64,000 bases of DNA from Acanthopleura granulata. Taxonomy: Eukaryota > Mollusca > Polyplacophora > Chitonida > Chitonidae. The notes beneath the pieces were generated by a model, which made no database searches, had not been told where the DNA came from, and was given only the letters and a program-made list of their open reading frames with translations. The position numbers were made by a program, and so were the translations under genes. The first letter of the stretch is position 1. Each line of letters starts with the position of its first letter. The stretch spans positions 47,594,625 through 47,658,624 of the forward strand of contig JABBOT010000001.1 in assembly GCA_016165875.1 (NCBI GenBank), read 5' to 3'. This document shows, piece after piece, positions 37,801-50,600 of this stretch.

Positions 37801-38321
37801 GGACCAGGGACATAATGGTACAGGGGAATTTACAGGCAACACACATGCTGATGCATTATTCATTTAATTTGGACTGAATGCCATATTCGAGAGTATTCTA
37901 GTGGTGATCTGGTATAAGGGTGTAAGAATTTGGTAGGTTGGGCAGAAAACTTCCAAGGTGATAACTAAAATAACTAAAATTAATCTGGCAGGATCGAGAT
38001 TTTGAACCTCATTTGTCAAGAAATGAATCACCTGCCACAAGAGTAAAGCTTTCATACTTCAACACATGTAATTTGCTAATAGGAAATCTGGAGGGAATGT
38101 CACAAAACACAAAACAAAATCTGTCCTCAGAACCCCTGCATTTACATGCCTGATGTAGGCAGATATCTAAATATATGTCAATATATATCATATATGTCAA
38201 GATAAGCATGTAAGTGGTCAACTGATACAATCTCTGCTTGAAACGACATTTTTTAAGACAGAAAAAATAGAAACTTTTCTAAATAAAGCATCAATAAATG
38301 GGATTATCACTTCATATCTTA

Positions 38322-38359
<38 letters not shown>

Positions 38360-41300
38360 TTTTGGAAAAAGACTGAGAGGTATATATCATTGTGCTCTAT
38401 ATGTCCCATGATCGAAACACTTCTGATACAATAACAGAATAATACATGTAAGAGGCATGTCAGTTGACTGGCAAAATGGGCTATTTACTGGACAATTCAT
38501 TCATTCAACAGTTTATAATAATCACATCCTGCTATCCACACTGTGGGAATGTGTGCTCAGGCTGGCAGAGGTGGAGCACACTATATAATGGCCTCAAGTG
38601 GTTAACTCACAGGTCATTCAAATGATAAGAAATTTGATTCACATAAAAACATGAATCAGGGTATTAGTGGATATACAGAGCGGCACTGACATCTATGGGG
38701 GAGATCTGTGCAGGTCACCAGGTAAAATACAGCCATATGGGGGTACTTGTGTTATTGTTTGAGCTATTCAGGAATTCATCTATAAATATAAGCTATGTAT
38801 GTATTATCATGAGCACTTGGGCCAGGCTGTTTACTGAGTCTCATTGCTGGGAATAGAGGGCAAATCTGGCAGTGTGCCCAGATTATCTAGGCTTTACCAT
38901 TCTGTGTACAGTAAATACCTGAGCTGGAGTTAGCTCAAGGGTCAGAGTGACAGGCAGACTTCAACACAAGTCTGACAAATACATAATAACTATATCAATG
39001 TACATATTATATACCTGTACTGGCCAGTTGGCCCTTGTATAACCCTGTCTGAAACAACACCCACACAGGCGCAATGTACCACCAACAGACTGTTTTTGTA
39101 TTTATCAGACAAATCGGCACTGGAATTATCTTGCGACATTAATGCTGTTTGAATGAGACATGAGCGGGTGCTCTAGCAAACTAATCCAACATCAGGATTA
39201 CCAGACAGGATTTCCGGTGGTCGATACAACAACATTCTATGGTATATCACATCTTTTTAGCATTATTTTGATTTAGTTTGCCAGAGCACCCACTCATATC
39301 TCGCCCAAAGAGTGCTAATCTCGCGAGACAGCTACAATGCCGATCCGGCTCACTGCCAGAGTACATGTACATACCTTTATAAATGCACAAGTAATAGTAT
39401 CTATATTGTGGTTTACATTTTGAGATGAGTTTTAAACAGACTTGTGATAACTGAAATTTGACCAAAACTTTGGGGTATTCATAGTCTTTTACAAAGGAAC
39501 ATGGCAAAAATGAAATGTTTACCTAATCTGAAAGATAATAAGCTGAGTCGGCATCTCAGGAGTCTCACGAGTTCACGCAGGTTAAGGCAAAGACAAGGGG
39601 GGCACTCTCCCAATCTATCAGGAGTTCACACAGGTTGAGACAAGACAAGGGGGGCACTCTCCCAAACTATCAGGAGTTCATGCAGGTTGAGACAAGACAA
39701 GGGGGGCACTCTCCCAAACTATCACGTGTTCACGCTGGATGAGACAAGACAAGGGGGGCACTCTCCCAAACTATCACGAGTTCACGCAGGTTGAGATAAG
39801 ACAATGGGGGGCACTCTCCCAAACCACCAGGAGTTCACGCATGTTGAGGCAAGACAAGGGGGCACTCTCCCAAACTATCAGGAGTTCATGCTGGATGAGA
39901 CAAGACAAGGGGGGCACTCTCCTAAACTATCAGGAGTTCACACAGGTTGAGGCAAGACAAGGGGGGCACTCTCCCAAACTATCAGGAGTTCGTGCTGGGT
40001 GAGACAAGACAAGGGGGGGCACTCTCCCAAACTATCACGAGTTCACACAGGTTGAGGCAAGACAAGGGGGGCAATCTCCCAAACTATCACGAGTTCACGC
40101 TGGATGAGACAAGACAAGGAGGGCACTCTCCCAAACTATCACGAGTTCACGCAGGTTGAGATAAGACAAGGGGGGCACTCTCCCAAACTAAAGAAGCAGA
40201 AGACGGGATTTTGTGGGAGTTGCGTAGTCAGACTTCACTCAGGGGTTTCCTTGGCCTCAAACTCTGAGAACCGAAGAGTTACAAATGAGTAACTCAAATA
40301 AAATAATGTCTTCAGCCCTGTTAGTTTATGAGAGCACCCCCTTGTTTTGCCTCAACCAGCGTGAACTCATGAGACTCCCCAGATGCTGACTCGGCTTATT
40401 TCATTATGAATCAAAATACGAATCATTTTTCTTCTCATTCCTTTTACAGTCTATCTGTGTGAATGAATGGCAAATAAATTACACCCCTGCCCCATTATAA
40501 CGCTGACAATAGGAAACAAATCTGATTTGATTTGATTGATTGATTGGTGTTTTACGCTGTACTTAAGAATATTTCACTTATACGATGGTGGCCAGCATTA
40601 TGGTGGGAGGAAACCGGGCAGAGCCCAGGGGAAAACCACGATCATCCGCAGGTTGCTGGCAGACCTTCCCACTTATGGTCGGAGAGGAAGCCAGCATGAG
40701 CTGAACTTGGGTCATTGTGCTGCCATAGCACGCTAACCTACTCAGAAACAAATATATGTATGGTCTTATGAGTTGTGTGGCCTAAATGGAGCAGTTTATT
40801 ACCCACTGATGGTAGTCTGTGACACAAGAATATAGAAATGAATGCAATAATACGGCTATTATTTTGTAATTACATGGGAGTAAAAGGTAACAAATCTGGC
40901 CATTTTTTCCAATAAGCCATTTGAAACATGTGCGACAAGATTTTGGGGGCAATAATTTGTGAATATTATATTAAAGGATGTGTTGTAATGATGTGGGTTA
41001 TAATGAGGGAGAGGTGTAAGCACTGAGGTGGACTCTTTCGGCCAAGTTTTTTTTCTTCAACCTCGGTGAATATTGGTGCCTTTCGGTCAAATAAGTCTTA
41101 CACAGGTTCCTTCTTCATGGGGATTTCTGTGTGGTGGAGCTTGCGTATGTACCGGAAGTTGGGGGAAAAACATGACAGTTTCCGCCAGACAGATGATTTA
41201 TGTGATCTAAATAAACTACTGACATATATGCCTATTACCCGAAAAATCTCATTTTTTTCTTTAAATTAAAAAATAGGTGAAGGGGTATGTGAATTATTTG

Positions 41301-41609
41301 CTGGATTTGCTAACCTCCCATATGTACATGTATACCTAGGTTGTGAATCACCATGTGCTGTGAATCACTATGTGCTGTGAATCACAACTTTCTGTCTCAT
41401 GCTGTTTACATGGTATATGCAGAAGTCCTACATACCAGGATCCAACTAAAGCCATAGTTATAAGAGCTGATCAACTGCTATCATGTAAATGTTCAAATCC
41501 CTGAGTGAGTCTGTTGACAATTAATGTATCTAGGCTAATCATATTGTTTACTATCCATGTTTCACTGTAGTGACTCACTAAATACCCAACGTATACATAT
41601 ACTTTATTC

Positions 41610-41641
<32 letters not shown>

Positions 41642-44600
41642 GCCACATACAATACAAGGTCTAGGTGATACACCAAGCAAAATCAATGACAACCTTAGTC
41701 CAGTGTTATATAGCACATGACACTGACCATACATATACCCCTACAGTGTATACTGTCCACAGCCACTTGTAATGGTTCATGTAGTACCTACCGATTTCAG
41801 GTACATTTCTAGCTGAGAGTTGACCTGTTGCAGTATAGATATATCCCAGTTCTCCTGTGGTATGTAATAACCTGCGCGTCTTCTTCCTGGGAGAGCTGCC
41901 ATGCTAGCCCAGCCCCATGGTGGCTCAGTAGTTATAGCTAGCTATACAGGCTATCAGCAGGATCAGCACTTGATCTCCCACCTGCCCTGTACTTCCTGTG
42001 TAGGTAGCTAACCACGGTCACATTAACATCACAATACACACAGCCTCTACAATTATCACAGATGTCAAATCCACAAGCTCCTCAACTTTTCACTATATCC
42101 TCACACAGGCATGCCAGTGAGAGATCCACCTCATTCAGTATTTCAGCACTGACTCACTGGCCCTGTGCTGATCCTATATCAGTTCAGGCTGACTACACTA
42201 ACACACAGCGAATAGAGAAAGTGACATGGGTATACTACCCCTGCTGTATTTCTTCTGTTCTTGACCCACACTAGCCCCACCCCACCAGTCACAGGGTACA
42301 TGTAGGCCTGGTATAAGGGTAGCCTTTCAAGCCTGCTGAACTAACTAGCACATGGTAATACTGCCAACACACACACAGCCAGGCCAGTGGAGAGTGTAAT
42401 CCCACATGTACCAGTCAGCCAGTAATGAGGCACTGTTCACTAGTCCCGTCTCTGTAGTACTCCTGGGTAAAACTGTCCCATCACAATACCCACATGTGCC
42501 TTCTCCCTCTTGTCGGAATAATAACCGGGGTAATCTGTCTGTAGATGTGTTCCGTTGATCCTGTAGCCTCCCAGAATTACCTGCCCAAGCTACAGCCTGA
42601 CCTTCACACAGGTTCTCACACAAGACAGGTATGCACACCCTACAGGTCAGGACAGGCCTATACGCTCTCAGCCAATCAACAGCCAGTGGCAGCCAGTCTC
42701 AGGTATGCAGGGAGAACTTCAACTAAGAGCCAGCTGGATTATAGCTAAACAAGCTTGGTACACATAGTAGGTGATAAACTCGGTCTGTTTTCTTCCTTCT
42801 GCTCATCACCTACCCCTCCAGGAAGTACCCTGCCTTGATCTACTAGTGCACCATCAATCCTTACCCTCAGGGGACTATGCTGCCTGTGTACCTGTGATCT
42901 GACTAACTCCACATTCTCTCCCAAACTTGGGGACATAGGAGGCTCACAACACTACCCCCCTATTTTTAGCCCTTTAAGCTGTCTCCAGTGAGGCAAACAA
43001 TGAAAGGCCTTCACAGGCAATTAACAGTAGAGTAAATATCTGGCTTGCATAAGCCAGGTAAAAATGCAGTGAGAAGACATAAAAATAAATCTCCAAGGTT
43101 ACTTCACACAACTTTGTGTAGGTGGAGATGGCTTTTTGCAACACTGTAGACAAAAACACAGTTGAGTTACATAAAAGCACTTTTGTATACACTGTACACA
43201 ATGTATTTGGAGAAATAACAATCACCTACAACTGCAATACCTTAACTTGATATTTTAACTTCAAAGAGGCAAACAATAGCTTCAGTGATGACTTTTCTCA
43301 CTACATTATAATACAGGCCCGGATGTCTGACTTTGTGATTACTAGCATGATGTAATGTAAGAAAAGCCAATCGGGTACTCATAGCCATGTCATTAGAATC
43401 TATTCTACACTCAATCGTGTATCTCCATGATATATAATAGGGATGTGTAATCTTCAGATCATAAAACATGCATTATTTATGTATACTAAAAACACAGACT
43501 TCTGTTCTTTATTCATATGATCTAATTAGTAGTTGAATAACTACAAAATAAAAAAATTGAAATAATAAATTGCAAAATGTGTAACTTGTACACAAAATTT
43601 ACAAACATCTGGTGTAGATTTCACAATGCATTTGTTATGTTCTTCAAAACAAACTTATGAATTTTTTTTCCAAGTCCTGCATAACAATGTATATGTAGTC
43701 AGAGCATACACTTAGAATCCAGAATTATGCAGATTTTAAAATAAAATATTGTTGCGTGTATAGAGTTGATCAATGTGTATCCAGCAGTGAGGGTGTGTGG
43801 AGAGGTGGGGTGGGGTTGTAGGAGTTGAGGAGGGGGGTAAGGGGACATGGGTGCCCAGGTTTTGCATTACATGTTAATGGTTGTCCAGAACTGAAAATAC
43901 CCAGGACTATGACTGACACACAGGGTTATCTGTTCTAGGAAATGTGGGACACCCAATGAGCTAAGTTCCCACATACCATACATTCCCCAGGGGAAAAGTG
44001 TCATAGAATAACAGACCCCCCCCCCCTTCCTTCCTTTCTCTTGGGGCACAGTTTACTCCCCTTGCCTTCACAGTTCACCACCCAGCTCCAGACGGACCCA
44101 TCATTTCTATTGGATTACATGCAGATTTGCTTCAACTGAATAACTAAGACCACCTTACCTGGCTCACCTGGTGTGCTCTCAACCTCTCATCCCCCACCCA
44201 TTATGCTTTTCTGTATATCTTTATAATCTTAACCCAATGACCCTCAAGCTGAATGATGTTATTTCCTAAACTTTGCCTGCATTATCAGATCTGAGGTGGT
44301 ATATGGAGTAGAGGTTAACTCTGAGCAAACCGCTAGATTACAAATGATACACGAAAAGGTAGTACTCTAATGCAAAGAATATGGTTTAAGGGGAATGCAG
44401 AAAATTATGAAAACACACACACACACCAAAAAAAACAAACAAAATACAATTTCTTTTTAAAGGTATAACTTTTAACTTTTAATAACCCCTCCAGCTTAAA
44501 AGAACAGACCACATTTTTAGCAAGGCAATTTCATACTGATTCCAAATATGGTCTTCATTATTTCTGGGCATTTTTTATAAAGTGCTTAAAACTTAAAAAG

Positions 44601-47600
44601 ACTGAGGTGCTACTGTGGATATTTTGGCCCATATTGAAGCACAGTGATGTCACAGATTCTTTTTACAGTCAACAGCACCTCAATCTTTATTTCCGTTCTA
44701 AACACCGTAAAGAAAAAAAATGCCAAGACGTAATGAAGACAACATTTGGAATCAGCACAAAATTGCCTTTCAGATCATCTGTACTTTCCCAGAATACACA
44801 AAATACATCTGAAGTCAGGAATTTTGTAACTTACAGTAATTAACACATATGCAGAGCATCAACAATGGAACATCCTCTTCCTATAACTGTGCTTGATGTG
44901 AAATCAACACGTAAAAGTATTTTAAACCTTTAACTTAACACTGATTCAAGTTCCAATACACAAGTGGCTATATCAGCTGTGAATTTTTGAATTCACAGTA
45001 ATAACACAGAGCATCAATGATGGAACCACTCCCTCAAGTTATCGTGATTTACATGTAGGCAAAAACTGAGCTCTATCCATGCCTTGCTTTTTGATATACA
45101 ATCATTAAGATTTACTTAACACTGCTTCAACTGATATTAGATCTCATGCTCAGAGTATGACGTAAGCTATATGTATGCCTGTATCTTGCACAGGTAAGCT
45201 AAAAACTAGAGCATACAGTCACTGAAATGTATTCTATGATGAATGCTCAAGTTCCTTGCACGTAGCTAATTCTGTTGCCTGGCCTTTGTTTATGATCAAG
45301 ACACTAAAGTAAATCTATCATAATTTCACACTTTTATCCATCAACTGTTTGTTGTGCAAGCTGGGAGGTTTGAGATTCGCTTTATGAGGAAAGCAAATAC
45401 TAATTAGTGATAAACATTCAAACTGTTGCCTGCAGGCTGGGGATTCTTCACTCTTCACTTCTATGTTTCGTGTTCATGGGAACCAACATGACAAATTAAA
45501 AACACAAAATCGGTTCCATGAAAGAAAGTTATGAAAAACATTTTTTTTTCAGCATGATAAAGTCTGTATATAATTAACTGACACACCATAATTTGCATAG
45601 TCTAACTCTAACATTTTATGCAGCATACATGTACATATATGCATGTCTACCCTAAAAAAAGGGCAGGGTGGAATTTCATTGATATCTAGCCAACAAACAG
45701 TTCCTCTACTTTTTATACAAACTATGCTTTAGGTGAGGCATACATGGCAGCCTATACACAGAGCAGTTTTAGATTCCTGCTGCACAGAGTCAGACACTGT
45801 CAACCTCATTTGAATTGTTAAAAACACCCCATTTGACCTCAGATGACCCAAATAAACCTTAGGAAAATCATGTAATAAGACATGCTGAGCTTTAGAAATT
45901 TTCTCTTGGCATGCACTGCATAATGTTGAAGTATTAGTTCAACAACAAAATTTCACACATTATACAATGTCTTATTTTCATTATTGCCAACTTGTGACTT
46001 CTGACACGTTTAAAACAAGTTTAAATCTAAGCTTACTTTTAGATCTGTATTGTTCATGGCAGGTACACATTTGTATCGATCTGTACCATTCCATAATATG
46101 ATATCTTTGTTCGAATTCCTTGAAAAATGATTTAAGTCACTTGACATAACCTCTGGCACTCTCCAGCAGGTAGGGCTGGCCTAAAAGCCGCTCGGTTTGA
46201 TCTCCAATCTGCTGATCTGAGCTCAGGTCTGGGTATTTTGCAAAACTGCAACATGTACTGATTGAAATCCACTACTGTTCAACTGCTATTGATTTTCTAT
46301 ATTCAGGGAGTGAAGCAATATTTATTGAGTACGGCACACACATGGCTTGCGATGATGAAAGATGCATCAAGATGGCAGCCAAGTATCAAGCAGGTGTGGG
46401 GCCCGTGAAGAACGAAAGCAGACCAAAAACAAAACGAAAGCCATCACACCTCTAACACTGTGAAAACTATCAAAATGAAGCTAGGTGACTTAATTTTTTT
46501 TTATTTATATATACTAATAAAGATTTGTCTACTGAATCATTTACCTCTCACAAACTGACAGGTCTGGCTCTGTAGCCCAAATGATCCTCACAAAAACAAT
46601 AAAATATTCCTGCATGCCAAGGGAAAAAAATGAGATTTTTAAATGTTAAATTCATTTTAGTGAATTGTTACTTCACATCTCGTCTCTATAATACTTTCTG
46701 AAAAGAACATGTAGCCAAACTGGATACCAGAAGTGTTAAAACTAGGCATCATCTTTAGAACTATTTGTTATTGGTTGCACTATGGTCAACAATTTCCAGT
46801 CTGAGAGTGGGGAAATTGTCATAACTATGTAATGCATTGCTATGCATTCACATAGAATACATAAAAAAGCAACAATTCCATGTTATCTGCAAATGGTACG
46901 AGAAGTGATAATTATCACGATTGAGGATGTATCCATTCCAGGTTTAATCAGATGTCAGCAACATTATTAAGTGTCATCTACTTAATCCCTGCAGCATTAT
47001 TAGCATGCTACAAAAACACCAAGGAAAGCATTGATTTACAGACCTTCTAGATGCCAAAATCACTCAACCCACTCTTGCACATATAAAAATGCAAGTTTAG
47101 TTTTTAAAGCTATAAAAAATCATTTAAGTGGAATCCACAGATTTTAGGCTCCAGTACTGTGGAGATAATATTTCATAAATTAACAACTGTTGATTTGAAT
47201 TACCTGACTCATTGAAACATCTGATTTGATTAGGGAAAGTGGATTTATTCCCCAAAATCTCTGGTATTGCCTCTCTGTGTCAAATGTGCCAGGGCTCTTT
47301 ATTATGGCTCAGACTGTTGAGGTGTTTGCTCACTATAACTGCAGTGAACCTCTTGAACAATGAGGTCACAGGTTTTGAGTTCCTCTAGCAGGTTTGCAGG
47401 TTTAAATCAGGAGGTTTGTCAGATACCTGGCTATGAACGGTGGTTGGCTCTATCCACAAACCTAACACCTCTGTCAGACACCTGGCTATGGGCGGTGATT
47501 TGCTCTACCCACACACCTGACACCTGTGTCAGATACCTGGATATGGGCGGTGATTTGCTCTACCCACACACCTGACACCTCTGTCAGACACCTGGCTATG

Positions 47601-50600
47601 GGCAGTGGTTTGCTCTACCCACAAACCTAACACCTCTGTCAGATACCTGGATATGGGCGGTGATTTGCTCTACCCACACACCTGACACCTCTGTCAGACA
47701 CCTGGCTATGGGCAGTGGTTTGCTCTACCCACACACCTGACACCTGTGTCAGATACCTGGATATGGCGGTGGTTTGCTCTACCCACACACCTGACACCTG
47801 GCTATGGGCGGTGATTTGCTCTACCCACACACCTGACACCTGGCTATGGGCAGTGGTTTGCTCTACCCACACACCTGACACCTGGCTATGGGCGGTGATT
47901 TGCTCTACCCACACACCTGACACCTGGCTATGGGCAGTGATTTGCTCTACCCACACACCTGACACCTCTGTCAGACACCTGGCTATGGGCAGTGGTTTGC
48001 TCTACCCACACACCTGACACCTCTGTCATATACAAGTAAGTGAAAAATTCCTGAGTACAGTTACACAGCAATCAAAATAACCAATCCATCAAATGTACCA
48101 GCAAGGGCCCTGACCCCTTGTCAAATCCAGGTCTATTTTAGTACAAGACAAGGCCTATCTGAAACAATATGCCTTCTTTCTTGTTTATTCTACATTACTC
48201 TGCTCACCAGAAGTATTTAAATGTTGACATGCAAACCACAAATTTCAGTCACATGACCCGACTTTAAACAGGAATGTAGTTTACCATAAAGTATATTGAA
48301 AATACATATACATGCAACGTGTATAAACGATCTGAAAAACTAATGGTTTCTTGTTCACACTTATACCATAACAGGTTGTTTCATCATGCCTCATTTGTCT
48401 TATTTGGAAGTGCATATATATGTGTAATTTCTGTGTAGCCACATTTCCTAATGTTTGCTATTTTGCCACCTGCTTTAATTAATAAGGCATGCATTTGCTG
48501 AATAGCAAAAAGGCAGAAATAGATAAATACAAAAAAACAACAAGCACACAGTAGGTGTTAGATCTTCCCCAGGCTTAACACAAAGGCTGACCTACATGCA
48601 TACAGATGCAGCTACATGCAAGCAGATAGGCATGTCATGGAGATGCCCCCAGGCAGGTTCTCCATGACAAAAAGCAGAAATGTTTGAGACGAGAGCATTG
48701 TTGGGTGAATGCAATCAGAGAAAATCACCCCATAGATGTACACGTAGCTGTCAGTGATAAGGATGTTCATATACAGGTAGACATTGTCTTCATTCAGAGC
48801 TTGCATGACACACAGGCACATGATGTAGGCAACAGTGACTGAACAGGTATGTGTGGGATTTTCATATCAATGGTTCACATCAAAACATCGCCACTGAAAT
48901 ACCATACATAGTTTTCATACACATACATGCACAGGTACTGATATTAACGTACAGAATATTAAACTTCTAAGACTAAACTTTGATGCCACCTGTTCCTTAA
49001 TTAATTCCCAATGTCTTAATTAAGACATTGTATTACTTTGCGCACACCCAATATGGGCAGTATCAGTCTTAATATTAGGACTCTGCCTGTTTGTGGAAAG
49101 GGATAGCAGCTACGATTGATTGTAAACTCTACAACTGACTTCACAAACAATTGCAAATAGTAGTTATACGCTTGCAAACAGGATTGGTAACTTTTCAAAA
49201 TTTTGAACTTTCTCAGGTCGGTTGCAATGACCATAATCTGATCACCTCTGAGGAACATATCCATGAACCCATGTGTAATGTTCAAGGTTAGTCTTTCAGT
49301 CACATGTATAAGAAGCCAAGCATAAATTTTGACCTGAAACCAAGCACAGAAGGTGGTTCATTGGTCTATGAAATTTTGCCCAACAATGTTCAATTTTGAT
49401 TACCTTCCTACTTAGGCGCATCAAGATTAAAATGTTTTCGCCAAAACGAACGGGCAGAGTGAGACAATGTACTATGGCCAACCAGTGATAATAATACCAG
49501 AAAGATTTTCAATGAAGCAGGTTCAAATATGCTCTTACTTCGGGTGCCCATCTGGGATCCAATAATTGCCGCTAAATCAAGATATAGTTAAAATACATGT
49601 ATTTCAAATATTAGGCTAAATTATGACACTCTATGACAATTAAGGGAACTAACTGAGGGATAGGCAATGTTAAATCACATATTTTCAGCTCGCTAAATTA
49701 ATCAAGATAAATCTTTGTCTCGTCTTAATTTGGGCTTTTTTGACCTTCGGATTAATCAGGGTACTGGTTAAGGGAGTGAAAATTGCCTGCACGCGACACT
49801 GCAAAGATTGATGTGTTACTTTACAGTGATATATATATATATAATCCCTTCTACCTGTAATATCATTACTGAGTACAATGGCTTGGTGAATATTAACACA
49901 TGATCTATTTTTCATCTTCTTGAGATGAAACTGTTAACAAATGTTCACTTTCTACCCAATCCTCAGTGAGATCTCACCATGGTATGGCTCAGGCCACACC
50001 AATATATCTTGGTTTATTGGGAAGAATAAATCTTTATCAACTATTATGTAGGAGGAGGGTATAAAAATGAGAATAAAAATTAAAGTCATCAAGTTTGTAT
50101 GAAATGTGTATTTGTCTCAATCAGTGCTTTCTTTAGCACCATTTGACAACATACTGCCAACAGGGTCTCGGGAACAATGGATGCAGGGAACACTATGATA
50201 TATCCAGATTATAACATAAAAATACTACAGGAGCTACTTGCCCCCAATCCCTCGTAGCAGGGTAGTACTTCACATAATGGGGCAAAGCTGCAAGTACCTT
50301 AATTCTTCTAAATTTTTGAGAGAAATATTAGTACTGCTGAAAGCAAAAAATAAACAAAATGTGACTTTTTTTAACCAAAGTAAAGATATGGATATGTTGT
50401 TAATTAGATGGAATAACAATGTAAAAAATTCAAAAGAGAAACTGCGGTTTCCTGTTATAATTACATGTGCACTGGTTGAACAACAGCAGACCAGATCGAT
50501 GTCCTTAAAACTTGAACAGTAAGGGCTGGGCAGAGTAAGTTTTTCTTTCAAAGAGGAATTTAGTGCAAATTAAGGTTTCCACGAGTTGTACTGATAAGTA

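Larger units (their letters stand above)
35107..41791 (-). other. ASPP intron upstream of the coiled-coil exons
   Basis: Carries family R copy 2, the MITE/SINE nest, the (AT)n tract, the long foldback MITE and one SINE. No other exon seen. Confidence 0.65.

Noticed and set aside
39739..40292. Overlapping frames rich in [14 protein letters not shown]
   Set aside because: Translation of the 52-bp MITE array, which does not keep a multiple-of-three period.
47639..48017. Long open frames on both strands (CSTHTPDTW and VSGVWVEQ repeats)
   Set aside because: They are translations of a minisatellite; the shortened units and lack of conserved protein sense argue against coding.
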